Below, piece after piece: positions 1-10,403 of a DNA stretch of 64,000 bases. A model generated the notes under the pieces. It was not told the origin of the DNA and did not search any database. It saw only the letters and a program-made list of their open reading frames with translations. The DNA is from Paraburkholderia sp. BL23I1N1 (GTDB lineage Bacteria > Pseudomonadota > Gammaproteobacteria > Burkholderiales > Burkholderiaceae), in assembly GCF_003610295.1 (NCBI RefSeq), contig NZ_RAPV01000001.1:6014001-6078000 (forward strand). Reading direction: 5' to 3'. Position 1 is the stretch's first letter, and each line of letters starts with the position of its first letter. A program made the position numbers and the translations under genes.

Positions 1-132
1 TTGCCTACGACGGACTTAGTTTTAATCTTCAGGAATCCTGTTAGCCACCACGATCGGCTCAGGAAACCGTACGGCGCGAAAGGCCCACAGCATTTGCTGT
101 AAGACCTTTCAACACCGCGTTACTGCCGTAAC
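1..132. other. left-edge intergenic segment downstream of the TRAP binding-protein gene
   Basis: No coding region is visible. A small hairpin (ACAGC-attt-GCTGT at 87-100, with outer AAAGG at 79-83 and CCTTT at 105-109) lies just past the stop codon of the binding-protein gene, and could be a weak terminator or a stem in the transcript leading to the next gene. TRAP operons usually place the membrane subunits (DctQ, DctM) after the binding protein, so those genes may lie beyond the left edge on the minus strand; this cannot be checked here. Confidence 0.35.
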
Positions 133-1197
<1,065 letters not shown>

Positions 1198-1386
1198 TTA
1201 ACGTGGTTGTTAGCGTGCGGGCCTGCGCGCGATCCCCGGCACAGATCCTCAGCACTCCTCTCAGACAATTCGACTTCTTTGCTTCGACTGCATCGGCCTG
1301 GACTCCGCGCGAATGGGTCACACACAGAGAACGCTGTCCTCTTTGTCCAGCGGCCCAGGCTATCTTGAAATGAATTTGTTTGGGCC

Positions 1387-1410
1387 CATATGTTGTACGA
1401 CGACATATGA
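1387..1410 (+). promoter_or_regulatory. candidate GntR/FadR-type operator, best copy
   Basis: CATATGT at 1387-1393 and ACATATG at 1403-1409 form a perfect 7-bp inverted repeat around TTGTACGACGACATATGA (1393-1410). The same 18-bp word, with few changes, recurs before garD/kdgD, before the semialdehyde dehydrogenase/garL pair and before the second udh. Assignment to the GntR regulator at 7923 is an inference from co-location. Confidence 0.65.
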
Positions 1411-1602
1411 AGTCTATAAAACGGAGTTTGAGTTGTACAGCCGGTATTTACCCGCACCGCGACGGGTAGGAAGTAAGAGTTTCCGGATTAAAATCAGCCG
1501 CAAATTCAATACAGATGGGAAGGCAGGCGGAATCCGCGCCTCGCGCATTGATGTTTTTCGTAGAGAGGAAGATGACCCGAAAGTGGCATTTACGCCACTA
1601 TG

Positions 1603-1620
1603 TTGTACGACAAGTGATGA
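1603..1620 (+). promoter_or_regulatory. candidate operator, diverged copy
   Basis: TTGTACGACAAGTGATGA matches the shared 18-bp word at about 14 positions and has its own TTGT-acg-ACAA symmetry. It lies 210 bp from the copy at 1393, about 20 helical turns. Confidence 0.5.
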
Positions 1621-1690
1621 ATAAAAGATTGCGACTGTTGGGCGCCGACGTGCTAATACCCCGGCGCCCCGTCTCAAATACGTCGTTTTT

Positions 1691-2620
1691 TCAGAGTTCG
1701 CCTGCGTATTCAGGCTCGGGCAGCCCGGTCACGCCGGGGCGAACGGCGAAGAGATGGCCGTCGTGTTCGCTCGCGCCAGTCGCGGGACGAATCGACGTCA
1801 CGAACAGCGTGTCCAGATTGCGGCCGCCGAACGCGCACATCGCCGGCTTTACGGCCGGCACGGCGATCTGCCGGTCGAGCTTGCCTTTCGGCGTAAAGCG
1901 AAGCAACAGGCCTGCGTCGTTCGCGCAGATCCAGTAGCAGCCATCCGCATCCACCGCGGCGCCGTCCGGCCGCCCGGCATAGTGATGCAGATCGGCGAAT
2001 ACACGCCGATTGCGCGGCTCGCCCGCTTCGATGTCGTAGTCGAATGCCCAGATTTGCCGGCGCAGAGGATGCGAGTCCGACAGATACATCGTGGTCCCAT
2101 CGGGCGACCACGCCAGACCGTTTTGCGTGATCAAGGCGTCGACGACCGGCTCCGACAACACGCCGTGTTCATCGAAGCGATAGAGCGCGCCCGCGGGAAT
2201 GGCCGCTGCCATGTCCTGCACCATCGTGCCGGACCAGAAGCGCCCCTGCCGATCGCAACGGCCGTCGTTGAAGCGCATATCGTCGAACGCGAAGACCGGC
2301 GCGGCAAGTTTTCTGCCCGTCACCTTCATCGGCTCGCCGCGGGGCGCGCCTTCGGTCAATGTGACCGCGAAGAGCCCGGTCTCACAGCCCGCCAGCACCG
2401 TCCCTCGACGATCGAACGCGAGACAGGCCACTTTCTCCGGCAACTGCCACTCGGCGCGCTCGGCCGTTTCGAGCCGTAGCCGCACGATTTTTTGCGCAGG
2501 AATATCCACCCAGTAGAGCGCCTGTTCCGCGGCACGCCACACCGGACTCTCGCCGACCGCGGCGGGTGCCTGCCCTTCCGCCTCAAGACGCTCCACTCGC
2601 GGGTTGGCCGCGGCGCTCAT
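1691..2620 (-). CDS. SMP-30/gluconolactonase family sugar lactonase
   Basis: A 309-residue six-bladed beta-propeller lactonase of the SMP-30/LRE family. These enzymes bind one divalent metal and open sugar-acid lactones. Family landmarks are present: the first-blade Glu in GESPVW (about residue 24), DMRFNDGRCDRQGRFW with the metal-binding Asn, TQNGLAWSPDG with a second Asn, and a late Asp in the YLSDS/RPDGAAVD region. Its start overlaps the udh stop by 4 bases (ATGA), so it is translated with udh. Because uronate dehydrogenase releases an aldaro-lactone, the likely job is hydrolysing galactaro- or glucaro-lactone to the open aldarate. The exact ring form it acts on cannot be told from sequence. 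Confidence 0.88.
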   Translation of the reverse strand: MSAAANPRVERLEAEGQAPAAVGESPVWRAAEQALYWVDIPAQKIVRLRLETAERAEWQLPEKVACLAFDRRGTVLAGCETGLFAVTLTEGAPRGEPMKVTGRKLAAPVFAFDDMRFNDGRCDRQGRFWSGTMVQDMAAAIPAGALYRFDEHGVLSEPVVDALITQNGLAWSPDGTTMYLSDSHPLRRQIWAFDYDIEAGEPRNRRVFADLHHYAGRPDGAAVDADGCYWICANDAGLLLRFTPKGKLDRQIAVPAVKPAMCAFGGRNLDTLFVTSIRPATGASEHDGHLFAVRPGVTGLPEPEYAGEL

Positions 2621-3459
2621 CGCTTCGGCTCCATCGGACCGGCCAGCACGAACGGGCCGCCCTGGAAATGCTGGGTCGGATCATCGAACTCGGCAGTGGG
2701 CGCCGTGACCGGGAAGAGATGCTCGAATTCGATCGAACTGTCTTGCGGACGAAAGCCGAGGAACGCCGCCCTGGTGTTATCGACCCACTTGGTGCGGTTA
2801 TCCGAAACGCCATAAACGATGGCGTGCCCGACCCGATTGGTGAACAGCGAGCAGCGCACCAGTTCGATAAAGTCGCGAAAGCTCAGATAGGTGACGAGCA
2901 TGCGCGGATTCTTCGGCTGCTCGAACGACGAGCCGATCCGCAGGCATACGGTCTCGAGACCAAAGCGGTCGAAGTAGTAGCGCGACAGCGATTCGCCAAA
3001 GCACTTCGTCACGCCATACAGGCTGTCGGGACGCAGCGGCGCGTCGATATCGAGCACCGATGTCGTGGGATGAAAACCCACCGCATGATTCGAGCTCGCG
3101 TACACGATGCGCTTCACGCCCTGCTTCTGCGCGGCCGAATAGAGGTTGTACAGGCCGCGGATATTCGCGGCGAGCAGATCTTCGAACGGCGCCTCGACGG
3201 AAATGCCGCCAAGATGGATCACCGCATCCACGCCTTCAAGCAGCGCGTGAACAGCGGCTTCATCGGCGAGGTCGACGATCGATGCTTCTTCATGGTCCGC
3301 CACGTCGCCGAGCGGCGCGATATCGGTGACACGCACGACATCGGCCCACGCGGCGAGCGCACCGCGCAACTGCTGGCCGAGGTTACCGGCGGCGCCGGTG
3401 AGCAGAAGACGGCGGAAAGGTTTTTGCGCCGCCGGGCGCTCAAGGTTCGAGTCAGTCAT
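2617..3459 (-). CDS. udh: uronate dehydrogenase (first copy), SDR/epimerase type
   Basis: NAD-dependent oxidation of D-galacturonate or D-glucuronate to the aldaro-1,5-lactone. The 280-residue extended short-chain dehydrogenase has the nucleotide loop TGAAGNLG (residues 21-28), Asp/Ile after the second strand, the Ser pair in YASSNH (122-123) and the catalytic YxxxK at Tyr148/Lys152. The family motif S-N-H-A-x-G is typical of Udh rather than of UDP-sugar epimerases. It is 35 bp downstream of garD and overlaps the lactonase gene by 4 bp, giving the operon garD-udh-lactonase. A second, diverged copy lies at 17487-18314. Confidence 0.88.
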   Translation of the reverse strand: MTDSNLERPAAQKPFRRLLLTGAAGNLGQQLRGALAAWADVVRVTDIAPLGDVADHEEASIVDLADEAAVHALLEGVDAVIHLGGISVEAPFEDLLAANIRGLYNLYSAAQKQGVKRIVYASSNHAVGFHPTTSVLDIDAPLRPDSLYGVTKCFGESLSRYYFDRFGLETVCLRIGSSFEQPKNPRMLVTYLSFRDFIELVRCSLFTNRVGHAIVYGVSDNRTKWVDNTRAAFLGFRPQDSSIEFEHLFPVTAPTAEFDDPTQHFQGGPFVLAGPMEPKR

Positions 3460-3493
3460 GTTCCAGTCTTATTCGTCGTTACGTTCAGTACTA

Positions 3494-5083
3494 TCAGGTC
3501 ACCGGTGCCGGATTGAATAATGTCAACGCATTGTGAAGCTTGAGTTTTTCCGCGCAGGTCTGCTTACGTCCGCTCGCCACGTCGAGCATCAGGCGGAACA
3601 GCTCCCAGCCCACGTCTTCGATTGTCGCGGCGCCGGTTGCAATGGTACCGGCGTTGATGTCCATCAGATCATGCCAGCGGCGCGCGAGATCGGAGCGCGT
3701 CGCGACCTTGATGACCGGTACTTCCGCGAGGCTGTAGGGCGTGCCGCGGCCGGTCGTGAACACGTGCAGGTTGATGCCCGCCGCGACCTGCAGCGTGCCG
3801 CAGATGAAATCGCTGGCCGGCGTGGCCGCGTAAATCAGGCCCTTCTGCCTGACCTTTTCACCCGGCGACAACACCCCGGAGATGGCCGAGTTGCCCGACT
3901 TGATGATCGAACCCATGGCCTTTTCAACGATGTTCGACAAGCCGCCCTTCTTGTTGCCCGGCGTGGTGTTGGCACTGCGGTCCGCGCCGCCGCGCTTCAG
4001 ATAATCGTCGTACCACTGCATTTCGCGGATGATCGCGGCCGCCACGTCCGCATTGGCTGCGCGCGCCGTCAGTTGATCGACCCCGTCGCGCACTTCGGTC
4101 ACTTCGGAGAACATCACCGTCGCACCGGCGCGCACCAGCAGATCGGTGGCGAAGCCGACGGCGGGATTCGCGGTCAGCCCGGAAAATGCATCGCTGCCGC
4201 CGCATTGCACGCCGATCACCAGATCGGAGGCTGGGCAAGTCTCGCGGCGGCGATTGTTCAGCCGCTTCAGATGGCCGTCGGCCATTCTCATGATCGACTC
4301 GATCATCGACTGGAAGCCGACGTGCGCTTCGTCCTGAAGCACAACCACGTCGCCATTCAGATCGGCCTCGACATCGCCAATGTCAGCCACTTCGGCGACA
4401 TTCGCGGCTGCGGCAATCGGAATCGTGCCCGGCGGCATCAGACGCTCGGGTTGCAGCTTCTCGCAGCCGAGGCTGACCATCATCACCTCGCCGCCGAAAT
4501 TCGGATTCAGGCTGATGTTGCGCACGGTGCGGATCGGCACCATCGCGTCCGGTGCGTCGATCGCGACGCCGCAACCATAGGTGTGCCCGAGGCTCACCAC
4601 GTCGTCGACGTTCGGATAATGCGGCAGCAGCTCGGCCTTGATGCGCGTGACCGCGTGCTGAACCACGTCGGCGACGCATTGCACCGTGGTCGTGATCGCC
4701 AGAATGTTGCGCGAGCCGACCGAGCCGTCGGCATTGCGATAGCCCTCGAACGTGAAGCCTTCCAGCGGCGGCATCTCCGGTGCCTTGATGGTGGCGATCG
4801 GCAGATCTTCCAGTCCGGGCGGACTCGGCATGCGGATCACGTGCTCGTTGATCCAGCTGCCCTTCGGCAAAGCCTTGAGCGCGTAACCGATCACCACGTT
4901 ATAGCGGATGACCTCGTCGCCTTGCGCGAGATCGGCCAGCGCGACCTTGTGCCCTTGCGGAACACGCTCACGCAGCGCCAGGCCATCGGGAAATACGGCG
5001 CCCTCACCCAGACCGCCGTCGTTGACGACGATCGCGACATTGTCGTTGGGGTGAACGCGAATATAGAGAGGGGTGTGTTCCAT
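3494..5083 (-). CDS. garD: galactarate dehydratase (UxaA/GarD family)
   Basis: Dehydrates meso-galactarate to 5-dehydro-4-deoxy-D-glucarate, the point where this pathway meets the kdgD and garL branches. The 529-residue length agrees with E. coli GarD (about 520). An N-terminal SAF-like segment (residues 1-90) is followed by the long UxaA-type catalytic region with [23 protein letters not shown] and a C-terminal TTGRGTP stretch. The start at 5083 is preferred because AAGGAT lies 8 bases upstream. The longer frame begins inside a 12-bp tandem repeat and the operator, so it is unlikely to be translated. First gene of the minus-strand operon; its promoter region is shared with kdgD and carries two operator copies. 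Confidence 0.92.
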   Translation of the reverse strand: MEHTPLYIRVHPNDNVAIVVNDGGLGEGAVFPDGLALRERVPQGHKVALADLAQGDEVIRYNVVIGYALKALPKGSWINEHVIRMPSPPGLEDLPIATIKAPEMPPLEGFTFEGYRNADGSVGSRNILAITTTVQCVADVVQHAVTRIKAELLPHYPNVDDVVSLGHTYGCGVAIDAPDAMVPIRTVRNISLNPNFGGEVMMVSLGCEKLQPERLMPPGTIPIAAAANVAEVADIGDVEADLNGDVVVLQDEAHVGFQSMIESIMRMADGHLKRLNNRRRETCPASDLVIGVQCGGSDAFSGLTANPAVGFATDLLVRAGATVMFSEVTEVRDGVDQLTARAANADVAAAIIREMQWYDDYLKRGGADRSANTTPGNKKGGLSNIVEKAMGSIIKSGNSAISGVLSPGEKVRQKGLIYAATPASDFICGTLQVAAGINLHVFTTGRGTPYSLAEVPVIKVATRSDLARRWHDLMDINAGTIATGAATIEDVGWELFRLMLDVASGRKQTCAEKLKLHNALTLFNPAPVT

Positions 5084-5118
5084 TACATCGATCCTTGTGA
5101 CGATTTCACGCGTGCTGC

Positions 5119-5142
5119 GCCAGTCGTTGCGCCAGTCGTTGC
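5119..5142. repeat. 12-bp tandem duplication (GCCAGTCGTTGC x2)
   Basis: Two adjacent perfect copies at 5119-5130 and 5131-5142 in the garD leader, just before the operator. It looks like replication slippage; any regulatory meaning is unknown. Confidence 0.7.
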
Positions 5143-5151
5143 GACAATCAT

Positions 5152-5169
5152 TCATACGTCATCCTACAA
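5152..5169 (-). promoter_or_regulatory. candidate operator in the garD/kdgD divergent promoter
   Basis: On the minus strand this reads TTGTAGGATGACGTATGA. It is enclosed by a perfect 5-bp inverted repeat, TTCAT (5151-5155) and ATGAA (5171-5175). It lies about 70 bp upstream of the garD start. Confidence 0.6.
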
Positions 5170-5253
5170 CATGAAAGATGATCAGGATGGTCCGCATTTA
5201 CCCTATGGCATGCATTATGCCGTGAAAACACCGTTGAGTTAGTCGATTTGTTG

Positions 5254-5271
5254 TTGTACGATGACGTATAA
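5254..5271 (+). promoter_or_regulatory. candidate operator upstream of kdgD
   Basis: TTGTACGATGACGTATAA, one of the closest matches to the shared motif. An ATG at 5261 that opens a longer kdgD frame sits inside this site, which argues that the true kdgD start is the downstream ATG at 5324. The centre is 102 bp from the oppositely oriented copy at 5152-5169. Confidence 0.62.
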
Positions 5272-5323
5272 GAAATCTCCATTTCTCAAATACCGACCCT
5301 ATTCGACGCCCTGGATACTCATC

Positions 5324-6241
5324 ATGACGACACCGCAGGAACTGAAGCAGATCGTTTCCGAAGGCCTTCTGTCCTTCCCCGTTACCGACTTCGACGAACA
5401 AGGCGATTTTCGCGCCGATACCTATGCCGAGCGCCTCGCATGGCTCGCGCCTTACGGTGCGTCGGCACTGTTCGTCGCCGGCGGCACGGGCGAATTCTTC
5501 TCCCTCACGCATAACGACTACTCGAACGTCGTACGCACGGCCACGGAAGTCTGCAAAGGCAAGGTGCCGATTCTCGCCGGTGCGGGCGGCCCGACCCGCG
5601 TAGCGATCGCGTATGCCCAGGAAGCCGAACGTCACGGCGCGAACGGCATTCTGCTGATGCCGCACTACCTGACCGAAGCCTGCCAGGAAGGCATCGCGGC
5701 GCACGCGGAAGAAGTCTGCAAGTCCGTGCCGAACATGGGCGTGATCATCTACAACCGCGCGAATTCCAAGCTTAACGCCGACATGCTCGAAGGGTTGGCC
5801 GAGCGCTGCCCGAACCTGATCGGCTTCAAGGACGGCGTGGGCGAGATCGAGAACATGGTGTCGATCCGCCGCCGTCTTGGCGACCGCTTCTCGTACCTCG
5901 GCGGCCTGCCGACGGCTGAAGTCTACGCCGCGGCTTATAAGGCGCTGGGCGTGCCGGTGTATTCGTCGGCGGTGTTCAACTTCATCCCGAAGACCGCGAT
6001 GGACTTCTACCGCGCGATTGCCGCGGACGACCACGCGACCGTCGGCAAGCTGATCGACGAATTCTTCCTGCCGTATCTGGCGATCCGCAACCGCCGCCAG
6101 GGCTATGCGGTCAGTATCGTGAAGGCCGGCGCGAAGCTGGTTGGCCACAGCGCAGGTCCGGTGCGCGCACCGCTGACCGATCTGACCGAAGAAGAAATGG
6201 CGCAACTCGACGTGCTGATCAAGAAGCTCGGCGCGCAATAA
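5324..6241 (+). CDS. kdgD: 5-dehydro-4-deoxyglucarate dehydratase
   Basis: Converts 5-keto-4-deoxy-D-glucarate to 2-oxoglutarate semialdehyde with loss of water and CO2. This 305-residue (beta/alpha)8 member of the DHDPS/NAL class I aldolase superfamily shows [10 protein letters not shown] (residues 53-62), Tyr143 in IIYNR and the Schiff-base Lys169 in GFKDGVGE. The size and the ELKQ...[11 protein letters not shown]-terminus match KdgD proteins. The start at 5324 (MTTPQ) is chosen by family alignment, since the upstream ATG lies in the operator; the ribosome site there is weak. The gene is divergent from garD and followed by a strong terminator before the MFS gene. Its product is the substrate of the dehydrogenase at 8793-10376. 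Confidence 0.93.
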   Translation: MTTPQELKQIVSEGLLSFPVTDFDEQGDFRADTYAERLAWLAPYGASALFVAGGTGEFFSLTHNDYSNVVRTATEVCKGKVPILAGAGGPTRVAIAYAQEAERHGANGILLMPHYLTEACQEGIAAHAEEVCKSVPNMGVIIYNRANSKLNADMLEGLAERCPNLIGFKDGVGEIENMVSIRRRLGDRFSYLGGLPTAEVYAAAYKALGVPVYSSAVFNFIPKTAMDFYRAIAADDHATVGKLIDEFFLPYLAIRNRRQGYAVSIVKAGAKLVGHSAGPVRAPLTDLTEEEMAQLDVLIKKLGAQ

Positions 6242-6308
6242 CGCAATGACGCAGTAACCCAGCAAGGCGCCAGGCCGTGCGAACCAGGTTCGCGCACACG
6301 GCACTGCA

Positions 6309-6347
6309 AAGAGCGCCCGGGATGGTAACGTCGCCGGGCGCTCTTTA
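6309..6347 (+). terminator. rho-independent terminator after kdgD
   Basis: A 13-bp perfect stem, AAAGAGCGCCCGG (6309-6321) and CCGGGCGCTCTTT (6335-6347), with a 13-base loop and a short T run at the 3' foot. It lies between kdgD and the MFS gene, so the carrier may depend on read-through or a separate promoter. Confidence 0.8.
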
Positions 6348-6371
6348 CTGATAAGAATTCAGGAGATGACG

Positions 6372-7724
6372 ATGGAAATGAGCCGCACCGCGAGCCCCGC
6401 CCATGTCGCCAAGCGCACCAAAGTCCGCTACGCGATTTTGCTGCTGATCTTCGTGATCACGACATTCAATTACGCGGACCGCGCCACGCTCTCGGTGACC
6501 GGGTCCGCGATGCGCGCCGAGTTCGGCTTCGACGCGATCAAGATGGGTTACATCTTCTCCGCGTTCAGCTGGGCCTATGTTCTGTCGCAATTGCCGGCGG
6601 GTTGGCTGCTCGACCGTTTCGGCGCGCGGCGCGTCTACGCGGCGAGCATTTTCCTGTGGTCGCTGTTTACGCTGCTGCAGAGTTCGATCGGCCTGCTGGG
6701 CAGCGCGGCGGCCGCCGTCACCGCGCTGTTCGTGCTGCGCTTTGCGATGGGCGCGGCGGAATCGCCGGCGTTTCCGGCCAACGCCAAGGTCGTGGCCAGC
6801 TGGTTTCCCACCAACGAACGCGGCACCGCCTCCGCCATTTTCAATTCGGCGCAATACTTCGCGGCGGTCATTTTCACGCCGCTGATGGCATGGCTGACCC
6901 ATGCATTCGGCTGGCACGCGGTCTACCTCGTGATGGGCGTGACCGGACTGTTGCTCGCCATCACCTGGCTGAAGGTGATGAAGAACCCCACCGACCACCC
7001 GCGCGTCTCGCGCGCCGAGCTCGATTACATCGAACAGGGCGGCGGCGTGGTGAACGGGCATCAGCAAGCGGCCCGGGTCGAGGACGTCACCAGCGCCGGC
7101 GGCTGGTCGCTGGTGCGTCAACTGCTGAGCAACCGGATGCTGCTCGGCGTCTATCTCGCGCAGTACTGCATCAACGTGCTGACCTACTTCTTCCTGACGT
7201 GGTTTCCGATCTACCTCGTGCAGGCGCGCGGCATGACGATTCTGCAAGCGGGTCTGGTGGCGTCGCTGCCCGGGATTTGCGGATTCTCCGGTGGCGTGCT
7301 CGGCGGCATCCTGTCCGACGGGCTGATCCGGCGCGGGCATTCGCTCACCATCGCGCGCAAGGTGCCGATTGTCGGCGGCATGCTGCTGTCGGTGTGCATC
7401 ATCGGCTGCAACTATGTGTCGACCGACTGGATCGTCGTCGCGCTCATGTCGCTCGCGTTCTTCGGCAAGGGCATCGGGGCACTCGGCTGGGCCGTCGTGG
7501 CGGATACCTCGCCGAAGGAGGCTCTCGGTTTGTCGGGCGCCATCTTCAATATGTTCGGCAACGTCGCCGGCATCGTGACGCCCATCGTGATCGGCTACCT
7601 CGTCGCGAAGACCGGATCGTTCAACGGCGCGCTGGTTTTCGTCGGCCTGAATGCCCTGCTGACGGTGTTCAGCTACCTGGTCATCGTGAAAGACATCAAA
7701 CGGGTCGAGTTGCGCACGGGCTAG
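6372..7724 (+). CDS. MFS hexuronate/aldarate transporter (anion:cation symporter family)
   Basis: A 450-residue, 12-helix major facilitator. The first helix ends in the family pattern FNYADRATLS. The loop after helix 2 has the MFS signature (GWLLDRFGARR), and AESPAFPANAKVVASWFPTNERGTA is characteristic of the GudP/ExuT/GarP anion:cation symporters. It probably imports galactarate, glucarate or a hexuronate with protons. Of two nearby ATGs the one at 6372 is chosen, since AGGAG (6361-6365) is 6 bases before it and almost overlaps the first. It lies between kdgD and the GntR regulator. Substrate cannot be fixed by sequence alone. Confidence 0.88.
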   Translation: MEMSRTASPAHVAKRTKVRYAILLLIFVITTFNYADRATLSVTGSAMRAEFGFDAIKMGYIFSAFSWAYVLSQLPAGWLLDRFGARRVYAASIFLWSLFTLLQSSIGLLGSAAAAVTALFVLRFAMGAAESPAFPANAKVVASWFPTNERGTASAIFNSAQYFAAVIFTPLMAWLTHAFGWHAVYLVMGVTGLLLAITWLKVMKNPTDHPRVSRAELDYIEQGGGVVNGHQQAARVEDVTSAGGWSLVRQLLSNRMLLGVYLAQYCINVLTYFFLTWFPIYLVQARGMTILQAGLVASLPGICGFSGGVLGGILSDGLIRRGHSLTIARKVPIVGGMLLSVCIIGCNYVSTDWIVVALMSLAFFGKGIGALGWAVVADTSPKEALGLSGAIFNMFGNVAGIVTPIVIGYLVAKTGSFNGALVFVGLNALLTVFSYLVIVKDIKRVELRTG

Positions 7725-7764
7725 CAGTCAGGCTGTTATCGTACTTCCCCGGGTGCCGGCAAAA

Positions 7765-7785
7765 CCAGGCGGCTTGCCCGCCTGG
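7765..7785 (+). terminator. hairpin after the MFS gene, possible terminator
   Basis: CCAGGCGG (7765-7772) and CCGCCTGG (7778-7785) form an 8-bp stem with a 5-base loop 40 bp past the MFS stop. There is no T run, so if it terminates transcription it would do so weakly or with Rho. Confidence 0.4.
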
Positions 7786-7854
7786 CGCCTGAAACCGGGC
7801 AGCGACGCCGAGTTTGACGTCGATGCCGAAAATGATCCGGCGTTTATATAATCA

Positions 7855-7873
7855 GTCGTCAGACGACGGTATA
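7855..7873 (+). promoter_or_regulatory. variant operator upstream of the GntR regulator
   Basis: GTCGTC-A-GACGAC (7855-7867) is a perfect palindrome and is followed by GGTATAA. It shares GACGAC and TATAA with the regulon motif but carries one extra base. It sits 50-68 bp before the regulator start, where a self-repression site would be expected. Confidence 0.4.
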
Positions 7874-7922
7874 ATGAACAACAGGAAGTATCTGCAACTA
7901 TCTGATTCGAGGGGCGTTTTCG

Positions 7923-8666
7923 ATGGCTACACCACTGGCATCCGCGGCACCGCCACGACGCGCGCGCAATCTTGCCGAGTTTGTCGTCAGCTACGTCACC
8001 GAGCAAATTGCGTCTAACGCCTTGAAGCCCGGCGACAAACTGCCGACCGAATCACAGCTGATGGTCACGCTGAGCGTGAGCCGCACCGTTATCCGCGAAG
8101 CGATTTCACGCTTGCAGGCGGGCAAGATCATCGAGACGCGCCACGGCATCGGCAGCTTCGTGCTCGAACCGCAGCGCGAAAAGCTGGGCATCGACATGGT
8201 GCCCGCCACCACCTTGCGCGACGTGCTGTCGATTCTGGAACTGCGCATCAGCCTCGAAACGGAATGCGCCGGTCTCGCCGCTCAGCGGGCCAAGCCGGAC
8301 GACCTCGCGCGCATGCGCGCCGCCCTCGATGCGATCGAAGCCACCCGCCACAACGGCCTGGATAGCGTCGACGCCGACCTGCAGTTCCATATCTCCGTGG
8401 CGCGTGCAACCGGCAACCGGTATTTCGTCGACATCCTCACGCAAATGGGCAGCGCGCTGATCCCGCGCAACCGGCTCGATTCGGCGGGAATCGCGCATGC
8501 CGAACCCGACGCGTATCTGTCGCTCGTCAATCTGGAGCACGAGAGCATTCTCGAAGCGATCACGCGGCACGACGCCGAAGGCGCGCGCGCGGCAATGCGC
8601 ATGCATCTGTCCAATAGCCGCGAGCGGCTGCGGCGCGCCAACGAAAGCGCGGAAGCGAATAGCTGA
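7923..8666 (+). CDS. GntR-family transcriptional regulator, FadR/FCD subfamily
   Basis: A 247-residue regulator with an N-terminal winged helix (about residues 13-80, with PGDKLPTESQLMVTLSVSRTVIREAISRLQAGKIIETRHGIGSFV) and an all-helical FCD ligand domain (about 95-230) whose metal-binding pattern includes Asp/His in DADLQFHISVARATGN. FadR-type regulators of this kind often sense sugar acids and repress in their absence. GAGGGG lies about 9 bases before the ATG. It is the only GntR gene inside the uronate island and is the natural candidate to bind the operator repeated in this region; direct binding is not shown. Confidence 0.9.
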   Translation: MATPLASAAPPRRARNLAEFVVSYVTEQIASNALKPGDKLPTESQLMVTLSVSRTVIREAISRLQAGKIIETRHGIGSFVLEPQREKLGIDMVPATTLRDVLSILELRISLETECAGLAAQRAKPDDLARMRAALDAIEATRHNGLDSVDADLQFHISVARATGNRYFVDILTQMGSALIPRNRLDSAGIAHAEPDAYLSLVNLEHESILEAITRHDAEGARAAMRMHLSNSRERLRRANESAEANS

Positions 8667-8707
8667 ATCGGTGTACTGAGCGACCGTTGATTCGTCACGC
8701 TGGATGC

Positions 8708-8741
8708 AAAAAAATGGCCGGGATATCCTGGCCATTTTTTT
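8708..8741. terminator. bidirectional terminator between the GntR gene and the semialdehyde dehydrogenase
   Basis: Twelve-base perfect arms, AAAAAAATGGCC (8708-8719) and GGCCATTTTTTT (8730-8741), with T runs on both strands. It lies between two convergent genes and should stop transcription from either side. Confidence 0.9.
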
Positions 8742-8792
8742 ATCTTACGCAGCGCCCACTCAGACGCCGCTCATGTGTCGCGCTTATGTCGC

Positions 8793-10376
8793 TTAGCTAC
8801 GCGTGATCTCGCCATCGCGACGGCGCCACAGGTCCAGCGGATTACCGTCGGCCAGCGACACCGGCAGCAGATCGGCCGGGAAATCCTGATAGCACACCGG
8901 ACGCAGGAAACGCTCGATCGACGTCGTCCCCACTGACGTAGCCCGGCTATCGGACGTGGCCGGGAACGGGCCGCCGTGCACCATCGCGTGCGAGACCTCG
9001 ACGCCGGTCGGGAAACCATTGATCAGAATCCGGCCGGCCTTGCGCTCGAGAATCGGCACCAGCTTCTTCGCCGCCGCCAGATCGGCGCTATCCATTTGCA
9101 CCGTGGCGGTCAACTGACCGGAAAAGTGCTCTGCAACGGCAAGCATTTCCTGCTCGTCCTTGCAACGCACGATGGTCGACGCCGGCCCGAAAACCTCGTC
9201 CTCCAGGACCGGCGTGGACAGGAAGGTCAGCGCGTCGGTCACGAACAAGGCCGCGCGTGCTTGCGTCGGGCCCGTCGCGTCGACACCCTGCGCGACCGTT
9301 TCGACACCCTTTGTTGCCGCCAGCTTCCCCTCACCCTCTTCATAGGCCGCGTGAATGCCGGCAGTGAGCATGGTCTGGGCCGGCTTGCCGCTCAGCGCCT
9401 CGGACGCCGTTGCAACGAAGCCCTTGAGTGCGTCGCTGTCGACGGCGATCGCGAGCCCCGGGTTGGTACAGAACTGCCCCGCGCCGAGCACCAGCGAATC
9501 GACAAAGCCACGCGCGACGGCCTCACCGCGTTGCGACAGCGCATTCGACAGGAGGAACACCGGGTTGATGCTGCTCATTTCCGCATACACCGGAATCGGC
9601 TCGGCCCGGGCGGCCGCGACACGCATCAGCGACGTGCCACCGGCGCGCGAACCCGTGAAGCCCACCGCCTTGATGGCCGGATGCGCGACCAGCGCTTCAC
9701 CGACGGAATTGCCGGCACCGACGATCATCGAGAACACGCCTTCCGGCAAGTCCATATCCTGCGCGACCTGTTGAATCACACGGCCGACCATCTCCGAGGT
9801 ACCCAGGTGAGCGCGATGCGCCTTCACCACCACCGGGCAGCCCGCCGCGAGTGCCGCCGCGGTATCGCCACCCGCCACCGAAAACGCGAGCGGGAAGTTG
9901 CTGGCGCCGAACACCGCGACCGGACCCAGCGGAATCTTTTGCATCCGCAAGTCGGAGCGCGGCAAAGGCTTACGTTCGGGCAACGGCGAATCGAGCGTGG
10001 CGGAGAGCCATTGGCCGGCGCGCACCACTTGCGCGAACAGTTTGAGCTGACCCGTCGTGCGGCCGCGCTCGCCTTCGAGACGCGCCTTCGGCAAGCCGGA
10101 CTCTTCGTGCGCGCGCTGGATCAGCGCGTCGCCGAGCGCCGTGATGCCGTCCGCGATACGCTCGAGGAATTCGGCGCGCACCGCGAGCGGCAGATGCCGG
10201 TACGGATCGAACGCTTTTTGCGCGAGTTCGCAGGCGAGCTCGACATTCGCGACCGAGCCGCTGCCGAACACCGGCTCGGCGATCTCGGATCCCGTGGCGG
10301 GATTGAGCGCGCGCAAGGGTTTTTCCTCGCCGCGCACGGCTTGGCGGCCAATCAGCATTTCGCCGGTAATCAACAT
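8793..10376 (-). CDS. 2-oxoglutarate semialdehyde (2,5-dioxovalerate) dehydrogenase
   Basis: NAD(P)-dependent oxidation of 2-oxoglutarate semialdehyde to 2-oxoglutarate, the step after KdgD. A 527-residue aldehyde dehydrogenase with FGASNFPLAFSVAGGDTAAALAAGCPVVVKAH in the cofactor domain, the general-base Glu in PVYAEMSS and the catalytic Cys in GAGQFCTNPG. The length and the VYAEMSSINPVF segment fit the long KGSADH class found with aldarate operons rather than the 480-residue succinate semialdehyde type. AAGGAA lies 8 bases before the start. It is divergent from garL, with two regulon operators between them. Confidence 0.9.
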   Translation of the reverse strand: MLITGEMLIGRQAVRGEEKPLRALNPATGSEIAEPVFGSGSVANVELACELAQKAFDPYRHLPLAVRAEFLERIADGITALGDALIQRAHEESGLPKARLEGERGRTTGQLKLFAQVVRAGQWLSATLDSPLPERKPLPRSDLRMQKIPLGPVAVFGASNFPLAFSVAGGDTAAALAAGCPVVVKAHRAHLGTSEMVGRVIQQVAQDMDLPEGVFSMIVGAGNSVGEALVAHPAIKAVGFTGSRAGGTSLMRVAAARAEPIPVYAEMSSINPVFLLSNALSQRGEAVARGFVDSLVLGAGQFCTNPGLAIAVDSDALKGFVATASEALSGKPAQTMLTAGIHAAYEEGEGKLAATKGVETVAQGVDATGPTQARAALFVTDALTFLSTPVLEDEVFGPASTIVRCKDEQEMLAVAEHFSGQLTATVQMDSADLAAAKKLVPILERKAGRILINGFPTGVEVSHAMVHGGPFPATSDSRATSVGTTSIERFLRPVCYQDFPADLLPVSLADGNPLDLWRRRDGEITRS

Positions 10377-10403
10377 TTCGCTTTCCTTGGATGGACATCA
10401 CAG

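Noticed and set aside
1313..1677. Short overlapping ORFs on both strands in the TRAP leader
   Set aside because: They overlap the operators, lack start signals and have no recognisable products.
5110..5175. Possible short CRISPR-like or iteron array before garD
   Set aside because: Only two copies of a 12-bp unit with no spacers; a plain tandem duplication next to an operator.
3533..5242. 569-codon plus-strand open frame opposite garD
   Set aside because: Antisense shadow of garD with no domain pattern, and it runs through the divergent promoter and operators.
5198..6304. 368-codon minus-strand open frame over kdgD
   Set aside because: kdgD has its catalytic Lys and Tyr in the other strand; the antisense translation resembles no family.
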